A stretch of 64,000 nucleotides of DNA from UBA952 sp044361535. GTDB lineage: Bacteria > Bacteroidota > Bacteroidia > Flavobacteriales_D > Crocinitomicaceae. The stretch lies in contig JBIKIQ010000007.1 in the NCBI GenBank assembly GCA_044361535.1, positions 1-64,000 on the forward strand, read 5' to 3'. Of this stretch, positions 18,510 to 26,344 are shown one piece after another (position 1 is the first letter of the stretch; every line of letters starts with the position of its first letter). The notes beneath the pieces were generated by a model. That model ran no database searches and was not told the DNA's origin. It was given only the letters and a program-made list of their open reading frames with translations. The position numbers were made by a program, and so were the translations under genes.

Positions 18510-18628
18510 CAGGCTATCTAACTTGAATGCAAAAACTATTAAACTCTTATCAAACTATAAACTATACTGCTTCATTCAGCAGAAACATTCAAATGTTTTA
18601 TTGATAACCTGCTCTCTCCTTATTTTCT
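18458..18628 (-). ncRNA. Structured small RNA, 6S-like architecture (candidate)
   Basis: About 170 bases on the - strand between two + strand genes. The predicted RNA starts near 18628 after TATATTTG. A closing stem GCAGGTTATC (18612-18603) pairs with GATAGCCTGC (18518-18509) over 10 pairs including one G-U. A second stem ATTTGAATGT (18594-18585) pairs with GCATTCAAGT (18530-18521) over 10 pairs. Inside is a hairpin CTGCT-GAATGA-AGCAG (18582-18567) and a U/A-rich single-stranded side with recurring TAGTTT. The 3' end is an intrinsic terminator. The closed long-stem/bubble layout and length recall 6S RNA; I could not confirm the family (Rfam 6S or Flavo-1 are the candidates to test). No ORF fits. 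Confidence 0.6.
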
Positions 18629-18633
18629 AATAT

Positions 18634-18641
18634 CAAATATA
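18634..18641 (-). promoter_or_regulatory. -7 element of the small RNA
   Basis: TATATTTG on the - strand, placed 22 bases before the 5' arm of the closing stem. A -33 TTG at ideal spacing is not clear (TTTATTG is 12 bases upstream). Confidence 0.5.
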
Positions 18642-18706
18642 TATTTTCAATTTCAATAAAATTTGCTAAATGAATATTCATGATGTTATAATGAATATTT
18701 TTCGTT

Positions 18707-18736
18707 TTTGATTGAAACTTTTATGTTGTAATTTTG
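18707..18736 (+). promoter_or_regulatory. Promoter of the superoxide dismutase gene
   Basis: TTTG at 18707-18710, an 18-base spacer, and TAATTTTG at 18729-18736, a near-perfect Bacteroidota promoter. The -7 element ends 17 bases before the ATG at 18754. Confidence 0.75.
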
Positions 18737-18753
18737 TCTAAAATCACTTTTCA

Positions 18754-19767
18754 ATGAAAAATTTCATTTCCCTTATCTTCCTTTCATTAAGCTGTATGAC
18801 CATGTCGCAACAATTTCAGCTTCCAAATTTAAAGTTCGCATACAGCGAATACGAACCTTTTATAGATTCTAAAACGATGGAAATTCACCATTCAAAACAT
18901 CATCAAGCGTACATTAATAATTTGAACAAGGCAATTACGGGAACCAAATTGGAGAAATTGCCTTTGAATACTATTTTATTGAATACATCCAATTTTTCTG
19001 ATGCGGTGAGAAATAATGCAGGTGGACACTATAATCATACATTATTTTGGGAAATATTGACTCCAAAATCAAATTCTCAACCAAGCGAGGAGTTGATGAA
19101 GGCAATTGAAGAGAATTTTGGAAAATTAGATTCATTGAAAACAAGACTTCACCAAGCATCAATGTCGAGATTTGGATCGGGATGGGCATGGTTGGTCGTG
19201 AACGAAGAAGGGAAATTACAGGTAACCCATACTGGAAATCAAGATAATCCTATAATGGACGTCATGGCTGAAAGAGGGATTCCTATTTTAGGAATTGATG
19301 TATGGGAGCATGCTTATTATTTGAAACATCAAAATAAACGAAATGATTATATATATGCAATTTGGAGTATTCTTGATTGGGGAGTTATTTCTGAAAAGTA
19401 TAAAGAAGCTTTAAATGATCCTACTTTGCAAAAGATTAAACAAGACAATTGGCCAGAGTTAAAAGAATTTCACAAAGTAATGTCTTCAACATTTCATGCA
19501 GCTGAAAAATCTGATTTTAAACCAATTTTAGAAAGAAATCAAGAATTAATGGTAAAGGCTTTTTTATTGAAAAATTCTGAAATCCCTGTGTTAAATTCAA
19601 CAGAAGCTATTTCAATGACTAAATCTTTGGCGAACCTTGAAAAACAAACTGCTGAATTAAGTAATTATATTTCAAAAGGTAAAAAGGTTACGAATGAATT
19701 GATATTTAAGAAGCTAACAGCAATCCATAATACATTTCATGAAATAGCAGGTCTTTGTAAGGAATAA
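18754..19767 (+). CDS. Exported Fe/Mn superoxide dismutase with C-terminal extension
   Basis: 337 residues: a signal peptide (about 1-18, ending MTMSQQ), an Fe/Mn-SOD domain (about 20-222) and roughly 110 extra residues predicted helical. Metal ligands are His45 (MEIHHSKHH), His95 (GGHYNHTLFW), Asp182 and His186 (GIDVWEHAYY). Gln163 in TGNQDNPIM and the GGHYNH motif are features of manganese-type enzymes, though metal choice cannot be settled from sequence. SODs are usually about 200 residues and cytosolic; this one should act outside the cytoplasm against superoxide. No lipobox is clear. The extension (TKSLANLEKQTAELSNYISK region) has no family I recognise. Confidence 0.93.
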   Translation: MKNFISLIFLSLSCMTMSQQFQLPNLKFAYSEYEPFIDSKTMEIHHSKHHQAYINNLNKAITGTKLEKLPLNTILLNTSNFSDAVRNNAGGHYNHTLFWEILTPKSNSQPSEELMKAIEENFGKLDSLKTRLHQASMSRFGSGWAWLVVNEEGKLQVTHTGNQDNPIMDVMAERGIPILGIDVWEHAYYLKHQNKRNDYIYAIWSILDWGVISEKYKEALNDPTLQKIKQDNWPELKEFHKVMSSTFHAAEKSDFKPILERNQELMVKAFLLKNSEIPVLNSTEAISMTKSLANLEKQTAELSNYISKGKKVTNELIFKKLTAIHNTFHEIAGLCKE

Positions 19768-19794
19768 AAAAACCGCCCCAATAAGAAGCGGTTT
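19766..19794 (-). terminator. Terminator between convergent genes
   Basis: AAACCGC (19770-19776) and GCGGTTT (19788-19794) form a 7-bp stem. On the - strand it is followed by TTTTTTT, so it mainly serves the YHYH gene; on + it may also end the SOD transcript. Confidence 0.7.
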
Positions 19795-19816
19795 CACGTG
19801 CAGTAGAGTTTAATAT

Positions 19817-21184
19817 TTAATTTTGAACGACGATTGAAATTGTTTTGATTTGATTTTCAGTAATAATTCTAACTTTATAATTTCCATCATAAATTGTTGA
19901 TACGTCAATATATCCAATTGTACTTCCTTGATTAATAGTTTGCGATGCGACAATTTTACCATTCAAATCAACTAACTCAATTTGTGTGTTAGTTTTGTTC
20001 AAGCCATTTAATTGAACAATGAGAAAATCATTTGTTGGATTTGGGAATACATTCACTTCAATTTCTATGTCATTTAATCCAACTGTTGCTGTGTAGGTTG
20101 TTACGGTTTCACCAATTGTTGTAACTTTTGAAGCAGTTTTATTGCCGTAAAAATATGGCCCAACTGCATATGGATAAGCTGAATTCCAATTTGCATCTAC
20201 CGTAGCAAAATAGCAATATATTCCATTGGGATATTCAGGTGTTTTGCAGAAACGACCATTGTGTTCATCCAAATAATCTTCTTGTCCCGTATGAGCGATG
20301 AACTCATAATCTTCTCTGAAATACCCCAAAGGATAAGTTGTACTAACTGCAGGACCATCAGCAACATCAGTTCCATCAGCCCAAAGAGTTCTGGTGGTTA
20401 TATTGCGTAATTGATACCCTGATTTAATGCGTGTAATTCCGCCGGTACCGTCAGCATTTTTGTATCCATATGCACCATATATAGGAAATCCATCATAAGC
20501 AAATCCAATCAATGGAGAATGAGCAGTTGAATCAATTGCATATAATCCATCCGCATCGTATAAATCACAAATTGTACTTATCACATTTAAATCTAATTTG
20601 TATGCACTTGGATTTTGGTGATGATGATAATTTCCCATAGCAGGATGTCCTTTTGAACAATCAAATCCAAGTTTCTCCGCTGGCACAGCATCTCTATTCC
20701 ATGATTGCGACGCACCAGGGCCTCCTGGGCATGGAGACATTCCAGGTAAACCACCACAAAGTGAATTTGTAGCAGTATTCCAAGCAACACCATCGCGATA
20801 ATCAAACAAGGCAACACCATTTATAAAAATTCCGATATTACCACCGTTGGTTGCTGTTAAATTCCCTGTGTTCTGTGTGGGATTTAATGATACTTTAAAA
20901 ATAGCATTTTGATCAGTAGCTACCGATGGATTCCCATCAAGAAATGGCCCTGTAGGATAAGCTGGAATGCCATTGGTACTAACATATACCCAATTCGTTG
21001 AATATTGAACAGTTTGAATATTTGCAGGAACGTTATCAGGTATAACCGTAGAATTTCCAGAAACATAGTGACTTCCCATCAATCCTGTTGTGTTTTGTAG
21101 CCAAGATGTTATAGCAGGATTTAATTGCGAAAATACCATGGTAGTACTTGCTGAAAGTAAACCGGATAGAATAATTTTTTTCAT
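19817..21184 (-). CDS. YHYH-domain protein with T9SS sorting domain
   Basis: 455-residue exported protein with a signal peptide (MKKIILSGLLSASTTMVFSQ). The central region (about 110-340) belongs to the YHYH family: DYRDGVAWNTATNSLCGG, HPAMGNYHHHQNPSAYKLDL, GFAYDGFPIYGAYGY, and LDEHNGRFCKTPEYPNGIYC. The family's function is not established; its His clusters suggest metal binding. The last 80 residues are a T9SS type A sorting domain (EVNVFPNPTNDFLIVQLNGL ... KTISIVVQN), so the protein is probably secreted or surface-attached. It is monocistronic, with its own terminator and the pnp terminator upstream. Confidence 0.9.
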   Translation of the reverse strand: MKKIILSGLLSASTTMVFSQLNPAITSWLQNTTGLMGSHYVSGNSTVIPDNVPANIQTVQYSTNWVYVSTNGIPAYPTGPFLDGNPSVATDQNAIFKVSLNPTQNTGNLTATNGGNIGIFINGVALFDYRDGVAWNTATNSLCGGLPGMSPCPGGPGASQSWNRDAVPAEKLGFDCSKGHPAMGNYHHHQNPSAYKLDLNVISTICDLYDADGLYAIDSTAHSPLIGFAYDGFPIYGAYGYKNADGTGGITRIKSGYQLRNITTRTLWADGTDVADGPAVSTTYPLGYFREDYEFIAHTGQEDYLDEHNGRFCKTPEYPNGIYCYFATVDANWNSAYPYAVGPYFYGNKTASKVTTIGETVTTYTATVGLNDIEIEVNVFPNPTNDFLIVQLNGLNKTNTQIELVDLNGKIVASQTINQGSTIGYIDVSTIYDGNYKVRIITENQIKTISIVVQN

Positions 21185-21241
21185 GTTTGTATTTTAAAAA
21201 TAAATTAGTGTTCAAAAAAGTTAAATACTTGCGATTTTATT

Positions 21242-21274
21242 AAAAAAAAAGCGATTCATTTCTGAATCGCTTTT
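21242..21274 (-). terminator. Intrinsic terminator of pnp
   Basis: AAAAGCGATTCA (21247-21258) and TGAATCGCTTTT (21263-21274) form a perfect 12-bp stem with a 4-base loop. On the - strand it is followed by a run of T to 21242, just downstream of the pnp stop. Confidence 0.85.
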
Positions 21275-21295
21275 AATTATAAAGATTTGCACTTA

Positions 21296-23440
21296 TTACG
21301 CATTTGCTTCATTTTCCGTTTTTTCCGGTTTTGGAAGTAAAACTTTACGAGATAATTTCCATTTTTTTGTTTTTGGATCTTTACCAACTACTTTAAATTT
21401 CAATACATCTCCTTCTTTACAAACGTCATTCATATTTTGAACGCGTTCCCAGCTATATTCTGAAATGTGAATCAAACCATCTGTTCCAGGAATAATTTCT
21501 ACAAAACAACCAAAATCCTTGATTGCTTTAACTTTTCCTTCGTATTCTTCACCTTCTTCCACTTGAGCTGGGAAAGCAATTGCACGAACACGACGAAGTG
21601 CTTCAGCCATATCGTCTCCGTTGTTTGATAAGATTTGAACTTGACCTTCCCCATTTGGTAATTCTTCAATCGTAACAGTTGTATTTGTCTCTTTTTGAAT
21701 ACCTTGAATAATTTTTCCACCAGGTCCGATTATCGCTCCAATCATTTCATTCGGAACAATCACTTGTTCAACACGCGGAGTATGAGGCTTGTAATCTGAT
21801 TTAGGTTGTGAAATTGTCTCTTTCAATTTATTCAAAATGTGAAGACGACCTGCTTTTGCTTGCTCTAATGCTTGAATTAATACTTCATAAGGTAATCCAT
21901 CAACTTTAATGTCCATTTGACAAGCAGTGATTCCTTTTTCAGTTCCAGTCACTTTAAAATCCATATCTCCTAAGTGATCTTCATCTCCTAAGATATCAGA
22001 TAGAACAGCAAATTTACCTTCATCGGCAACTAATCCCATAGCAATACCAGAAACAGGAGCGGTAATTTGAACACCCCCATCCATTAAAGCTAAAGTTCCG
22101 GCACAAACAGTGGCCATTGAGGATGAACCATTTGATTCTAGAATATCAGAAACAATTCGAATAGTATAAGGATTGTCTGCAGGAATAACTGGTTTTAATG
22201 CTCTTAATGCCAAATTTCCGTGACCAATTTCTCTTCGAGATGTTCCACGAATTGGTTTCGCTTCACCTGTTGAGAATGGAGGGAAGTTGTAGTGTAGCAT
22301 GAATTTTTCAGTTCCTCTGAAAGTAGCTCCGTCAATTAATTGCTCATCCATTTTTCCACCTAAAGTAAGTGAAGTCAACGATTGAGTTTCACCACGTGTA
22401 AATACAGCCGAACCATGAGCTCCAGGTAAGTAATCAATTTCGCTCCATATTGGACGAATTTCATCAAAGTTTCTACCGTCAAGTCGTTTTCTTTCATTTA
22501 ACATAACCCATCTTACGGCTTTTTTCTTAACCTGAGAGAAATACGTTGAAATGAATCCGCTAACTTGAGGTAATTCTTCTTCCGTGAAAGCTGCCTTTAC
22601 CTCGTCTTTAATTGCATCAAATAGTTCAGTTCTTTTTGATTTATTTGCAAGACCCATTCTAGCAACATCCTTACATTTTTCCATTGCCAATTCATACACG
22701 CGAGCCTTTACTTCCTCGTTGTGAACTTCGTGAGAATATTCTCTTTTTGGATTTGCTGTAGGAATCTCAGCAGCAAGGTCTAATTGGAATTGACACTGTT
22801 CTTTAATTGCTTCATGAGCTAATTTAAACACCTCAACCAATTCAGCTTCTGAAATTTCTTGCATTTCACCTTCCAACATGTTGATGTCTTTCATTGTACC
22901 CGCAATCATAATGTCAATATCAGACTCTGCCATTTCAGCAACAGAAGGATTGATTATATACGAACCATTAATTCTTCCAACACGTACTTCAGACATTGGT
23001 CCGTTGAAAGGTATATCGGATACAGCTATAGCAGCTGAGGCTGCTAATCCGCACAAAGCATCTGGATTGTGTATACCATCGTAGGAAATTAATTGAATCA
23101 TTAATTGCACTTCTGCATGATAGTCGTCCGGAAATAAAGGACGTAATGCACGGTCAACCAAACGCATAATTAGAATTTCATTTTCTGATGGACGAGCTTC
23201 TCTTCTAAAGAATCCACCAGGAAAACGACCTGCAGCGGCATACTTTTCTTTATAATCTACAGTTAATGGAAGAAAATCAACACCATCTTTGGCGTCTTTA
23301 GCTGCTACTACAGTTGCAAGTAACATAGTATCGCCCATTCGAACTACGACCGATCCATCTGCTTGCTTTGCCAGTTTACCTGTTTCGACACTGATTTCTT
23401 TGCCGCCGGTAATGATCGATTTTTTTAAACCTATATTCAT
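21296..23440 (-). CDS. pnp: Polyribonucleotide nucleotidyltransferase (PNPase)
   Basis: 714-residue phosphorolytic 3'-5' exoribonuclease. Two RNase PH domains flank a helical linker: the first contains GRFPGGFFRREARPSENEIL, the second contains FTRGETQSLTSLTLGGKMDE, GEAKPIRGTSRREIGHGNLA and SDILGDEDHLGDMDFKVTGT with catalytic aspartates. A KH domain (MIGAIIGPGGKIIQGIQKET) and an S1 domain (GEEYEGKVKAIKDFGCFVEI) complete the C-terminus. All domains are present and of normal length. It follows rpsO, as in many bacteria, but a terminator and a repeat separate the two, so independent control is possible. Confidence 0.97.
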   Translation of the reverse strand: MNIGLKKSIITGGKEISVETGKLAKQADGSVVVRMGDTMLLATVVAAKDAKDGVDFLPLTVDYKEKYAAAGRFPGGFFRREARPSENEILIMRLVDRALRPLFPDDYHAEVQLMIQLISYDGIHNPDALCGLAASAAIAVSDIPFNGPMSEVRVGRINGSYIINPSVAEMAESDIDIMIAGTMKDINMLEGEMQEISEAELVEVFKLAHEAIKEQCQFQLDLAAEIPTANPKREYSHEVHNEEVKARVYELAMEKCKDVARMGLANKSKRTELFDAIKDEVKAAFTEEELPQVSGFISTYFSQVKKKAVRWVMLNERKRLDGRNFDEIRPIWSEIDYLPGAHGSAVFTRGETQSLTSLTLGGKMDEQLIDGATFRGTEKFMLHYNFPPFSTGEAKPIRGTSRREIGHGNLALRALKPVIPADNPYTIRIVSDILESNGSSSMATVCAGTLALMDGGVQITAPVSGIAMGLVADEGKFAVLSDILGDEDHLGDMDFKVTGTEKGITACQMDIKVDGLPYEVLIQALEQAKAGRLHILNKLKETISQPKSDYKPHTPRVEQVIVPNEMIGAIIGPGGKIIQGIQKETNTTVTIEELPNGEGQVQILSNNGDDMAEALRRVRAIAFPAQVEEGEEYEGKVKAIKDFGCFVEIIPGTDGLIHISEYSWERVQNMNDVCKEGDVLKFKVVGKDPKTKKWKLSRKVLLPKPEKTENEANA

Positions 23441-23461
23441 ATTTATTTATTTACTTATTTG

Positions 23462-23505
23462 TGAGCACTGAGCTTGCCGATTGAGCACTGAGCTTGCCGA
23501 AGTGC
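23462..23505. repeat. REP-like short palindromic repeat, two tandem copies
   Basis: The 19-mer TGAGCACTGAGCTTGCCGA occurs at 23462-23480 and 23482-23500. The second copy is followed by AGTGC, giving a hairpin GCACT-(11)-AGTGC. It is much more GC-rich than its surroundings. It lies in the pnp 5' region, after the rpsO terminator. Similar CTTCGGCAAGCTCAGTG-type motifs are widespread between genes in Bacteroidota from memory; copy number here cannot be counted from one window. Confidence 0.7.
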
Positions 23506-23514
23506 GAAAAAATC

Positions 23515-23549
23515 AAAAAAAAAGGACAAACGACTAAAGCCGATTGTCC
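23515..23549 (-). terminator. Intrinsic terminator of rpsO
   Basis: GGACAA (23524-23529) pairs with TTGTCC (23544-23549), with further inner CG pairs. On the - strand the stem is followed by nine T. It lies about 26 bases after the rpsO stop. Confidence 0.8.
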
Positions 23550-23574
23550 CCTCTCCAATAAAATGTGCTAAGAA

Positions 23575-23844
23575 TTAACGACGTAATCCTAATTCTTTAA
23601 TCAAAGCACGATATTTCTCAATATCTTTTCTTTTCAAATAGTCTAACAAACTACGACGTTTACCAACTAAAAGTTGAACAGCTCGTTGTGTGCCATAATC
23701 TTTACGATTTTTCTTTAAATGTTCTGTCAAATGACTAATACGAAATGTGTACAATGCAACTTGACCTTCTGTAGAACCTGTGTTTGTCTCACTTCCGCTA
23801 TGTTTAGCGAAAATTTGTTTTTTAACTTCTGGTGTTAAATACAT
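23575..23844 (-). CDS. rpsO: 30S ribosomal protein S15
   Basis: 89-residue primary rRNA-binding protein of the small subunit. The family pattern is clear: MYLTPEVKKQIFAKHSGSET, VALYTFRISHLTEHLKKNRK, and LLVGKRRSLLDYLKRKD ending YRALIKELGLRR. A longer frame opens upstream at 23901, but the 89-residue form from the ATG at 23844 matches the family length and N-terminus, so that start is chosen. It precedes pnp, with its own terminator between. Confidence 0.97.
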   Translation of the reverse strand: MYLTPEVKKQIFAKHSGSETNTGSTEGQVALYTFRISHLTEHLKKNRKDYGTQRAVQLLVGKRRSLLDYLKRKDIEKYRALIKELGLRR

Positions 23845-24000
23845 GCCAATATTATTTAAATAATTTTTATGTAGACTCCGACTTTCGGAATTTGAATGCA
23901 AAAGTAGCTTTTTATTTTCTTTTCTGCAAACTTTCTTCCATAGTGAGAAAGACTTATTGTAAAATTAACATTCCATAGTATTTCCTATGCTCATTCGTGT

Positions 24001-24008
24001 TAATTTTG
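24001..24008 (+). promoter_or_regulatory. -7 element, IPExxxVDY/pyk, probably leaderless
   Basis: TAATTTTG ends exactly 4 bases before the ATG at 24013. No clear TTG lies at -33 spacing. Confidence 0.5.
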
Positions 24009-24012
24009 TTGT

Positions 24013-24444
24013 ATGTCCAAAGTAAAAAAGTATTTTTTAAGTTTAGACGAGGAATTGGATTTTGATGTAATAGGTATAACATCGCATCAGGCCGATTATA
24101 AACTTGTTTGGCATATAAATAATACTCTAAACGTACATTTGATAAAGAGCGATTTGCCTTTGCTAGTCTATAATGAAAAAAAAGATAAAGATTTAGAATT
24201 TCCATATTATCATTTCGAAGATGAATTGAATCGGGTATCTTTTTTCTTAGTAAAGAATAAAAATGATTTAGATTATTTGGTTTCAGAGGCTACGTCCATA
24301 GATTATTTCTTATTTTTGACGAATAATCACATTATCGATGTAAACGACTTCATAAGTCAATTAAGAAAGGTAGATGCCGTTCTTGGAGTTTTTGCTTTTG
24401 ATAATCAGAAATATAAATCATTTCAATATTTAGAATTTAATTAA
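24013..24444 (+). CDS. IPExxxVDY family protein
   Basis: 143-residue protein of a small Bacteroidota-specific family of unknown function, named for a motif that appears here as VSEATSIDYFLFL (about residues 89-101). It is acidic, with no signal peptide or membrane segment, so cytoplasmic. The family is typically encoded just before pyruvate kinase, as here (5-base gap to pyk), which suggests a link with pyk expression or function; that link is inferred from gene order only. Confidence 0.82.
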   Translation: MSKVKKYFLSLDEELDFDVIGITSHQADYKLVWHINNTLNVHLIKSDLPLLVYNEKKDKDLEFPYYHFEDELNRVSFFLVKNKNDLDYLVSEATSIDYFLFLTNNHIIDVNDFISQLRKVDAVLGVFAFDNQKYKSFQYLEFN

Positions 24445-24449
24445 TCCCA

Positions 24450-25913
24450 ATGGAAAAAGAAGACATGCAATTTGCGAGTAACCCAACTATACTAACAAAA
24501 AAAACTAAAATAGTAGCAACCATTGGACCAGCATCAATGGATAAGGAAGTGTTGAAAGAAATGTTTTTAAGTGGTTTGAATGTCTGTCGATTGAATTTTT
24601 CGCATGGATCTTATGATGATCACGCTCAGGTAATTAAAAATATTCGAGAATTAAATGATGAGATGGGACTAAATGTTTCGATGTTGGCTGATCTTCAAGG
24701 ACCTAAAATCAGAACGCACGAAATGGAAAATAATGGGGTTAACCTTATCCCAGGTAATGAATTGATTGTTGTTGTCGATAAAGTATTGGGTACGGCTGAA
24801 AAAATTTCTATCAACTATACTGAGTTACCGAAGGAAGTAAAAACAGGAGAACGTATTTTGTTGGACGATGGTAAAATTGTTCTTGAGGTTATTTCCACCG
24901 ATGGAATTAAAGAAATAAGAGTAAAAATTATTAATGGTGGCATTTTATCCTCAAAAAAAGGCGTTAATTTTCCGAACACAAAAATTTCTCTACCTTCTTT
25001 AACAGAGAAAGATCGTTTAGATTTGGAATTTGCCATTGAAAATAAAGTTGATTGGATTGGTTTGTCTTTTGTAAGATCTGCCCGCGACATTATTGATTTA
25101 AAACATATCATTTCTGAAAAAAAATGCAACGCAAGGGTGATTGCTAAAATTGAGAAGCCGGAAGCAGTGGCCGAAATGGATGATATCATTCAAGAAACTG
25201 ATGGTTTGATGGTAGCACGTGGTGATTTAGGTGTTGAAATTCCATATCAACAAGTACCCTTGATTCAAAAAATGTTAATTCAAAAAGCAATACGAGCAGC
25301 TAAACCTATAATTGTAGCAACGCAAATGATGGAAAGTATGATTACAAATCTTACTCCAACGCGCGCTGAGGTTAATGATGTTGCCAATGCTGTATTAGAT
25401 GGAGCAGATGCGGTAATGCTTTCAGGTGAAACTTCAGTAGGAAAATATCCAGTACAAGTTATTCAGACGATGAGTAATATTGTAATGGAGATAGAAAAAC
25501 ACGACCAAATTTATAATAAGGAGGAGATTCCAAGTAAAGTACAAGATAGATTTATTGCCGATTCAATTTGTTTTAACGCTTGTCGTCTTTCACAACGTGT
25601 TGAGGCTAGTGCTTTAATAACAATGACTTTTTCGGGTTATACTGCCTATAAAATTGCTTCACAACGGCCAAAATCACCAATTTATGTCTTTACAAGTAAC
25701 CCAAATATTTTATCTCAATTGAGTTTGGTTTGGGGAGTTAAAGCATTTTATTATGACAAAAGAATAAGTACTGACCATACTATTGCCGATATAAAATACT
25801 TACTTAAAAAGAGTGAGTTATTGGAGGTAGGAGATTTAGTTGTCAATGTTGCCTCAATTCCACTTGAAGATCTAGGAGGGTCTAATATGTTGAAATTGAG
25901 TTATGTAGATTGA
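24450..25913 (+). CDS. pyk: Pyruvate kinase
   Basis: 487-residue glycolytic enzyme making pyruvate and ATP from phosphoenolpyruvate and ADP. Motifs: KIVATIGPASMDKEVLKEMF, CRLNFSHGSYDDH, the active-site IAKIEKPEAV, MVARGDLGVEIPYQQVP, and ATQMMESMITNLTPTRAEVN with GADAVMLSGETSVGKYPV. The C-terminal regulatory domain (about 360-487) ends without the extra phosphotransferase-like domain found in some Bacillota. The start giving MEKEDMQF is used; the next ATG five codons later is also possible. It is co-transcribed with the IPExxxVDY gene. Confidence 0.96.
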   Translation: MEKEDMQFASNPTILTKKTKIVATIGPASMDKEVLKEMFLSGLNVCRLNFSHGSYDDHAQVIKNIRELNDEMGLNVSMLADLQGPKIRTHEMENNGVNLIPGNELIVVVDKVLGTAEKISINYTELPKEVKTGERILLDDGKIVLEVISTDGIKEIRVKIINGGILSSKKGVNFPNTKISLPSLTEKDRLDLEFAIENKVDWIGLSFVRSARDIIDLKHIISEKKCNARVIAKIEKPEAVAEMDDIIQETDGLMVARGDLGVEIPYQQVPLIQKMLIQKAIRAAKPIIVATQMMESMITNLTPTRAEVNDVANAVLDGADAVMLSGETSVGKYPVQVIQTMSNIVMEIEKHDQIYNKEEIPSKVQDRFIADSICFNACRLSQRVEASALITMTFSGYTAYKIASQRPKSPIYVFTSNPNILSQLSLVWGVKAFYYDKRISTDHTIADIKYLLKKSELLEVGDLVVNVASIPLEDLGGSNMLKLSYVD

Positions 25914-25915
25914 TG

Positions 25916-26281
25916 CTATTTTAGGTTAAGAAGCTTAGTTCTTATACGCTCAAGTCTGTCAATGACAATTTCTTCTGGAGTTAGGTCAAATAGACTTTCC
26001 TTGAATACTTCAGGTTTTTTTCTTGGTTTTAAATGCGATTTAGCTGCATCAAGTTTAAAACCTTGTATTTTAACTAGTTGATAAATCTTGTCTAACGTTT
26101 GAATTTCCTTAACCGTGAACATTCTATTGCCTTTGTTGTTTTTCTTAGGTTGTGGAAGTTTAAATTCTTTTTCCCAAAATCGAATTAATGAAGCATTAAC
26201 TTTAAATAATTGAGCTACTTCTCCAATCGAATAATACAATTTCGTTAGTTTTGAATAATCAATGTGGATTTCTTTTTTCAT
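25916..26281 (-). CDS. MerR-family transcriptional regulator
   Basis: 121 residues from the ATG at 26281. The helix-turn-helix is YYSIGEVAQLFKVNASLIRF (about 16-35) followed by WEKEFKLPQPKKNNKGNRMF, the MerR wing, and a short helical tail. No effector-binding Cys cluster is present, so it is of the generic Bacteroidota type rather than a metal sensor. A longer frame to 26320 exists, but TACTTTCG at 26294-26287 lies 5 bases before the chosen ATG and supports the shorter form. It is convergent with pyk (2-base gap) and divergent from the transporter at 26345. Target genes unknown. Confidence 0.85.
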   Translation of the reverse strand: MKKEIHIDYSKLTKLYYSIGEVAQLFKVNASLIRFWEKEFKLPQPKKNNKGNRMFTVKEIQTLDKIYQLVKIQGFKLDAAKSHLKPRKKPEVFKESLFDLTPEEIVIDRLERIRTKLLNLK

Positions 26282-26286
26282 CGCTT

Positions 26287-26294
26287 CGAAAGTA
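26287..26294 (-). promoter_or_regulatory. -7-like element for the MerR gene
   Basis: TACTTTCG on the - strand, 5 bases before the ATG at 26281; one change from TAnnTTTG. Helps choose the start. Confidence 0.4.
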
Positions 26295-26344
26295 ATGAAT
26301 TTTAATGACTTCACATTCATTAGTTAAAGTAGATTTTTGAACAC

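Noticed and set aside
23845..23901. Longer rpsO frame giving 108 residues
   Set aside because: The extra 19 residues do not match S15, while the ATG at 23844 gives the exact family N-terminus and the normal 89-residue length.
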